The notes beneath the pieces are model-generated. The model did no database searches, was not told the origin of the DNA, and saw only the letters and a list, made by a program, of their open reading frames with translations. DNA of 64,000 nt from Phaeosaccion multiseriatum. Lineage: Eukaryota > Ochrophyta, other classes. Below, one piece after another: positions 60,535 through 64,000 of the stretch (positions within the stretch are counted from its first letter, which is position 1; the number at the start of each line of letters is the position of its first letter). The position numbers and the translations under genes were made by a program. The stretch is taken from NCBI GenBank assembly GCA_965112735.1, contig OZ218954.1, positions 992,001-1,056,000 on the forward strand. The letters are read 5' to 3'.

Positions 60535-63500
60535 ACGAAAGAAAGAAAGCCTCCAGTCAATCAGTCAATGAGTCAGTCAGACACACAGAGGTGTCGGGGA
60601 GAGCGAGAGGGATGAGGTCGAGTCAGAGCGTCAGGACTCGGCCCCATATGCTTCTACCCACCCACCCATTGACATGCTACACGAACACAAGTTCACTGAC
60701 ATGGCGACGGCAGTGCCTGCCTCGTCTGTGCTCCTCAGCCCGGTCCTGACACCCACTCTCGGTCCTGACACCCACCCACGCACCCTCTGTCCTGACACCA
60801 CCCACCCATCCTCTATCCTGACACCCACCCACCCTCTGTCCTGACACCCACCCATTCACCCTCTGTCCTGACACCCACCCACCCTCTGTCCCGGCACCCA
60901 CCCCCCCCATTGACATACTACGCCCACTATTTGATTGACCGACCACCGCCCATCAACAGAAGTTCACCGTGATGGCGACTGTGGTGCCTGTGTCTGTGGA
61001 TCTGTCCACCGATCACCTCACCATGGCCTTCCCCAAGGGGCATCTCGAGCCGTGCCTGAGCAGCCCTGTCACCCTCGTGGTAAGTCAGTAAAGAAACGCT
61101 CCCTATAAAGTCAGCGAAACATGCCCTCCTCACTCTATTATCGTATCTTACACTTCAGTCACGGCCTTACTATGCTATTTGCTTCACTTACACACGCATA
61201 CATATACATACACACATATATTATGTAACAGTAATTGTCATATGTATATACATATTACATATATATATATCTATATATATGTATATATATGAATTGCAGA
61301 ATCTTCGATCAGTTCCATTTATGGTGTTCTTTTTTTAAGCTCTGAAAACTGAAAACTGATCTTACGTAAGTAACCCTCAGCGATACACTAGGAAGCCCTT
61401 CATTGACTTCCAACACAAAGTTGCTTAGTTTCTTAAAAGTAACCGCCGACCGTTCCTGCCTGTTGCCTTCATTGACAATCCCTTCCTTGACAACAACAAC
61501 AACAACAACGACAATAACCTGTTGGCCTGTCGGTTGTATACACGCACCACAGAACAATGGCAACGCCCCCTGTGAGTTCATGTGGAGCAGTCCTGTGGGG
61601 GCTTTCACCGTCAAGCCTGAGGCAGGAGTCATCCCTGGGGAGGGGGAGGCAACAGTGAGCATTACTTGGCGACCTCAGTCGGGCTACAAGACCAGCGAGA
61701 AGCTCACCGTACAGGTAAGTACAAGTCGTAGTAAGTCATTTGGCGGGGGGCGGGTAGTATGTCAGTGGGTGGGTGGGGAGTCAGTCAATGGGTGGGTGGG
61801 TAGTAAGTCAGTGGGTGCGTGGGGAGTAAGTCAGTGGGTGCGTGGGGAGTAAGTCAATGGGTGGATGCAGTAAGTCAACTGAGGTGTGTGTGGGTGTGTG
61901 TGCGTGTGTGTGGGAGGGGACAATTATGAGGGTGTTTTTGTGCTAAGCCTTCTTCTTTTACCCCCTTTTTTTTCCCTTATCACTCGCCTGCTTATATGCT
62001 TCTACTTGTTACAAAAAAGTTAGTTAATCGGTCCATCCACTGCCATCCACTGCCATCCACTGCCATCCACTGCCGTCCCCCCCTCCCCTCCCCTCCCCTC
62101 CCCCCTCTCCTCTTGACGCACACAAGCTTGTGGGTGGTCAGTCCCAATCTCTCACAGTGGAGGGTCACCTGGAGGAGGCCAAGTGTCGCTTCGTTGGCCC
62201 CGGGGGGGCGGCAGGAGGGGCAGGCAGGGGGGCAGGGGGGGGGCGAGGAGGAGGGGATCCCAAGGATGTTCCCAGCGTTGACTTTGGGACCTTCGCAGTA
62301 GGTGAGAGGGAGGGAGAGGAGGGGAAGAGGGACGGAGAGGAGAGGGAGAGGGAGGGGGGGAGGGGATGGGGGGAGAAAGACAGAGAGAGAGAAAAACTGA
62401 ATTCCTCCTCCTCCTCCTCCTCCTCCACCTCCTCCTCCTCCTCCTCCTCCTCCTCCTCCTCCTCCTCCTCCTCCTCCTCCTCCTCCTCCTCCTCCTCCTC
62501 CTCCTCCTCCTCCTCCTCCTCCTCCTCCTCCTCCTCCTCCTCCTCCTCCTCCTCCTCCTCCTCCTCCTCCTCCTCCTCCTCCTCCTCCTCCTCCTCCTCC
62601 TCCTCCTCCTCCTCCTCCTCCTCCTCCTCCTCCTCCTCCTCCTCCTCCTCCTCCTGCTGCTGCTGCTGCTGCTGCTACCCCATCCACTGCCATCCCTCCC
62701 TCCCTGCCCAGGCATCGAGCAAGTCCGCAAGGTGAAGCTGCAAAACATCGGCAAGGCTCCCGCTGTCTTCCTCATGGACACTCAGGTTAGCATCAGACAC
62801 AGGCACATCCCCATGGGTAGTAAAGGAAACAGGCGTATGGGTATGTAAGGGTGGGCAGGCATATGGGCAGGCATATGGGCCGAGGGAGGCATATGGGCCA
62901 TCTTCGTCATGGGGCACTCTTATGCCGATTATCGTCAGACGCCATCGACTGCCATCTTCCCCTTCTGGAGCCCACACGCCCATTCCTCCCTCTCTACTTC
63001 CTGTTAACCCCCCCCCCCTCCTCTCTCCCCTACCCCCCTCCATCCATCCCCCGTTCACCCCCCCCCCCCCCCCCCCCCCCCTGGTTCCTCTCCTCTCTCC
63101 CCTCTCTCTCTGTACCCCCACCCCTCCCTTCCAACAGGAGATGCACGCCCTCGGTGTAACCGTCACTCCGTCCAAAGGCCTCATTGCCCCCCGTTCCTCC
63201 CATGAGATTACCATTACCGTGCTCTGTCACTCGGAGCTCAACTTGGGTGGGGGGTCGAATACTTCGGAACATTGCATCGTCGCCAACATTAGGGGGGGAC
63301 GTGTGTGTAAGGTGAGTTGAGAGGAGTGCTGCTGTGAACTTGTTTCTTTATGCACTCTCTCTCTCTGTATCTCTCTCTGTGTGTCTCGCTCTCTCTGTCA
63401 CTCTGTCTCTCTCTCTCTTCCTCCCTCCCTCTCTTCTCTCTCTCTCTCTCTTTCTCCCTCTCTCTCTTGCCCCACCCATTGCCACCCCCCCCCCCTTAAC

Positions 63501-63616
63501 ACATCCACTGCCATCCCCCCGTCAACTGCCATCCTCCATGCCTGCAGATGCCCATCAAGGCGGTGGCGAACATCCCGGAAACTTCCGTGGTCCAGAAGGC
63601 CTTCGACTTCAAACGG
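51353..63616 (+). CDS. ASH/MSP-domain axonemal protein (CFAP-type), 3' part outside window
   Basis: Protein of serial ASPM-SPD2-Hydin (ASH) beta-domains, typical of ciliary central-apparatus factors. Exons: 51353-51796, 52178-52348, 52845-53501, 53792-54142, 54438-54605, 54870-55076, 55305-55374, 55596-55741, 56760-56956, 57469-57556, 57988-58107, 58554-58719, 59127-59212, 59742-59897, 60186-60293, 60960-61079, 61553-61714, 62127-62301, 62712-62785, 63138-63311, 63548-63616; phases agree; about 1303 residues, ending at a donor. ASH-like strands include [74 protein letters not shown] and [18 protein letters not shown] charged helical region (exons 9-12, with [19 protein letters not shown] and [13 protein letters not shown]) separates two ASH groups. 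Which CFAP this is (CFAP221, DLEC1/CFAP81, CFAP74 or another) cannot be decided here. Exon 4 has poly-Gly; exon 3 has TATCACCAA elements. Confidence 0.88.
52585..52844. repeat. (CCAA)n/(CCTA)n tract in ASH-gene intron 2
   Basis: Alternating blocks of CCAA and CCTA tetramers over about 260 bp up to the acceptor at 52844. Confidence 0.95.
53031..53062 (+). repeat. In-frame TATCACCAA element, ASH-gene exon 3
   Basis: GCAGTTGGTGATACGGCAGC followed by CAG triplets encodes [12 protein letters not shown]. Confidence 0.85.
53145..53174 (+). repeat. Inverted pair of TATCACCAA elements, ASH-gene exon 3
   Basis: GTATCACCAACTG joined to CAGTGGGTGATAC forms a 26-base near-palindrome with one mismatched pair centred on CTGCAG. 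It encodes [10 protein letters not shown]. Confidence 0.85.
53909..54002 (+). repeat. (GGA)n coding poly-Gly, ASH-gene exon 4
   Basis: About 31 GGA/GAA-type triplets read as Gly within exon 4 between [11 protein letters not shown] and [10 protein letters not shown]. Confidence 0.85.
54174..54428. repeat. (TGACCC)n then (CCCT)n in ASH-gene intron 4
   Basis: Six TGACCC units are followed by about 200 bp of CCCT, ending about 10 bp before the acceptor at 54437. Confidence 0.95.
55475..55585. repeat. (CCT)n tract in ASH-gene intron 7
   Basis: About 110 bp of CCT triplets as the pyrimidine tract before the acceptor at 55595. Confidence 0.95.
55891..56730. repeat. 840-bp (CCCT)n array, ASH-gene intron 8
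   Basis: About 210 CCCT units with only two or three single-base changes (near 56616 and 56687), occupying most of the intron between 55741 and 56760. The longest repeat in the window. Confidence 0.97.
57146..57455. repeat. 310-bp (CCT)n array, ASH-gene intron 9
   Basis: About 103 perfect CCT triplets directly upstream of the acceptor at 57468. Confidence 0.97.
58330..58500. repeat. (CACT)n tract in ASH-gene intron 11
   Basis: About 170 bp of CACT tetramers. The intron ends with a GTTGGTGATACA element copy (58534-58546) just before the acceptor at 58553. Confidence 0.95.
58745..58965. repeat. (CA)n tract in ASH-gene intron 12
   Basis: CA dinucleotides with CACAAAA, CACG and CAAGA interruptions. 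Confidence 0.95.
59345..59735. repeat. GTGTCAGGACAGAGG-type minisatellite, ASH-gene intron 13
   Basis: About 14 CTGTCCTGACACCCACCCACC units. More copies lie in intron 6 (55095-55155), intron 14 (59935-60055) and intron 15 (60740-60900). Confidence 0.95.
60440..60550. repeat. (GAAA)n tract in ASH-gene intron 15
   Basis: About 27 GAAA tetramers with one GAAC. Confidence 0.95.
60685..60738 (+). pseudogene. Decayed partial copy of the following exon (ASH-gene exon 16)
   Basis: AAGTTCACTGACATGGCGAC and the next 30 bases resemble the start of exon 16 (60960 on: AAGTTCACCGTGATGGCGAC), with about one change in six. The copy has no AG before it (ACAC instead of ACAG), so it should not be spliced in. 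Confidence 0.75.
62404..62675. repeat. (CTC)n then (CTG)n, ASH-gene intron 18
   Basis: About 250 bp of CTC/TCC triplets ending in eight CTG triplets and CCATCCACTGCCATCC, before the acceptor at 62711. Confidence 0.97.
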
Positions 63617-63892
63617 GTGCGTGTGTGTGCTTGTGTGTTCCCACCCCGTCCCCCTCCCTCTCTCTTTCTCTTTGTGTGCATGCGTGTGTGTATGTGCGTA
63701 TGTGCGTGTGTGCGTGTGTGCGTGCGTGTATGCGTGTGTGCGTGTGTGTGTGTGTGCGTGTGCGTGTGCGTGTTTGTGAGTGTGTGCATCCATCCCCAGC
63801 CACCCAATGCCACCCACCCTTCCTCCCACTCCCTTCCTAACTCTCTCTCCCACGCACCCCTCTCCCACCCACCCCTCTCCCTTCCTCCTTCA

Positions 63893-64000
63893 CTCCCTCC
63901 CTCCCTCCCTTCCTCCCTCCCTCCCTCCCTCCCTCCCTCCCTCCCTCCCTCCCTCCCTCCCTCCCTCCCTCCCTCCCTCCCTCCCTCCCTCCCTCCCTCC
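63893..64000. repeat. (CCCT)n array running off the window end
   Basis: CCCT tetramers continue to the last base, in the ASH-gene intron that follows the exon ending at 63616. Confidence 0.95.

Overview
The window is nuclear DNA of a eukaryote. Every gene I can reconstruct is split by GT-AG introns, introns and several exons are packed with simple repeats, and the products are typically eukaryotic. The best guess at the organism is a flagellated photosynthetic stramenopile (ochrophyte). Two proteins carry a signal peptide followed by a Phe-started transit-like region (Gln-Ala-Phe in the LepA-type factor, Ala-Thr-Gly-Phe in the lumen protein), as expected for secondary red plastids. Three other genes belong to motile flagella. 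No genus is claimed. Gene models were built by hand from reading-frame continuity, splice-site phase and protein family patterns, so exon edges are predictions.

Layout: 1-2091 (-) plastid LepA/EF4 GTPase, 3' part outside the window; 2263-4481 (+) WW-domain protein; 4779-7909 (+) Ste24-type CAAX protease; 8143-12533 (-) TTLL3/8-like tubulin glycylase; 12660-14868 (+) unrecognised protein with apparent thylakoid-lumen targeting; 16226-23963 (-) kinesin-9; 24129-27986 (+) L-type lectin cargo receptor; 29056-37570 (-) very large PPR protein; 37796-41259 (+) LPCAT/LPEAT-type acyltransferase; 42919-51033 (-) sterol delta24-reductase (DWF1/DHCR24); 51353 to the right edge (+) ASH/MSP-domain axonemal protein, cut by the window end. 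In total there are 11 genes and about 85 introns, roughly two thirds of them phase 0.

Genes sit mostly in head-to-head pairs with 126-319 bp between start codons (LepA/WW, TTLL/lumen protein, kinesin/lectin, PPR/acyltransferase, sterol reductase/ASH protein). The intervals between pairs are convergent. Functionally there are three themes: plastid gene expression or function (LepA, PPR, lumen protein), the axoneme (TTLL, kinesin-9, ASH protein), and endomembrane, lipid or prenyl processing (Ste24, lectin, acyltransferase, sterol reductase).

The most unusual signal is a short dispersed word, (CTG)TATCACCAA(CTG). About 30 full or degenerate copies occur in nine of the eleven genes, always inside transcribed units. 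In exons it adds in-frame residues and is open in five of six frames. In introns it is often right at a splice site, as GTTGGTGATACAG just after donors and CTGTATCACCAAC(AG) at acceptors. Other recurring words (a GTGTCAGGACAGAGG minisatellite and CCATCCACTGCCATCC) and decayed partial copies of neighbouring exons also occupy introns.
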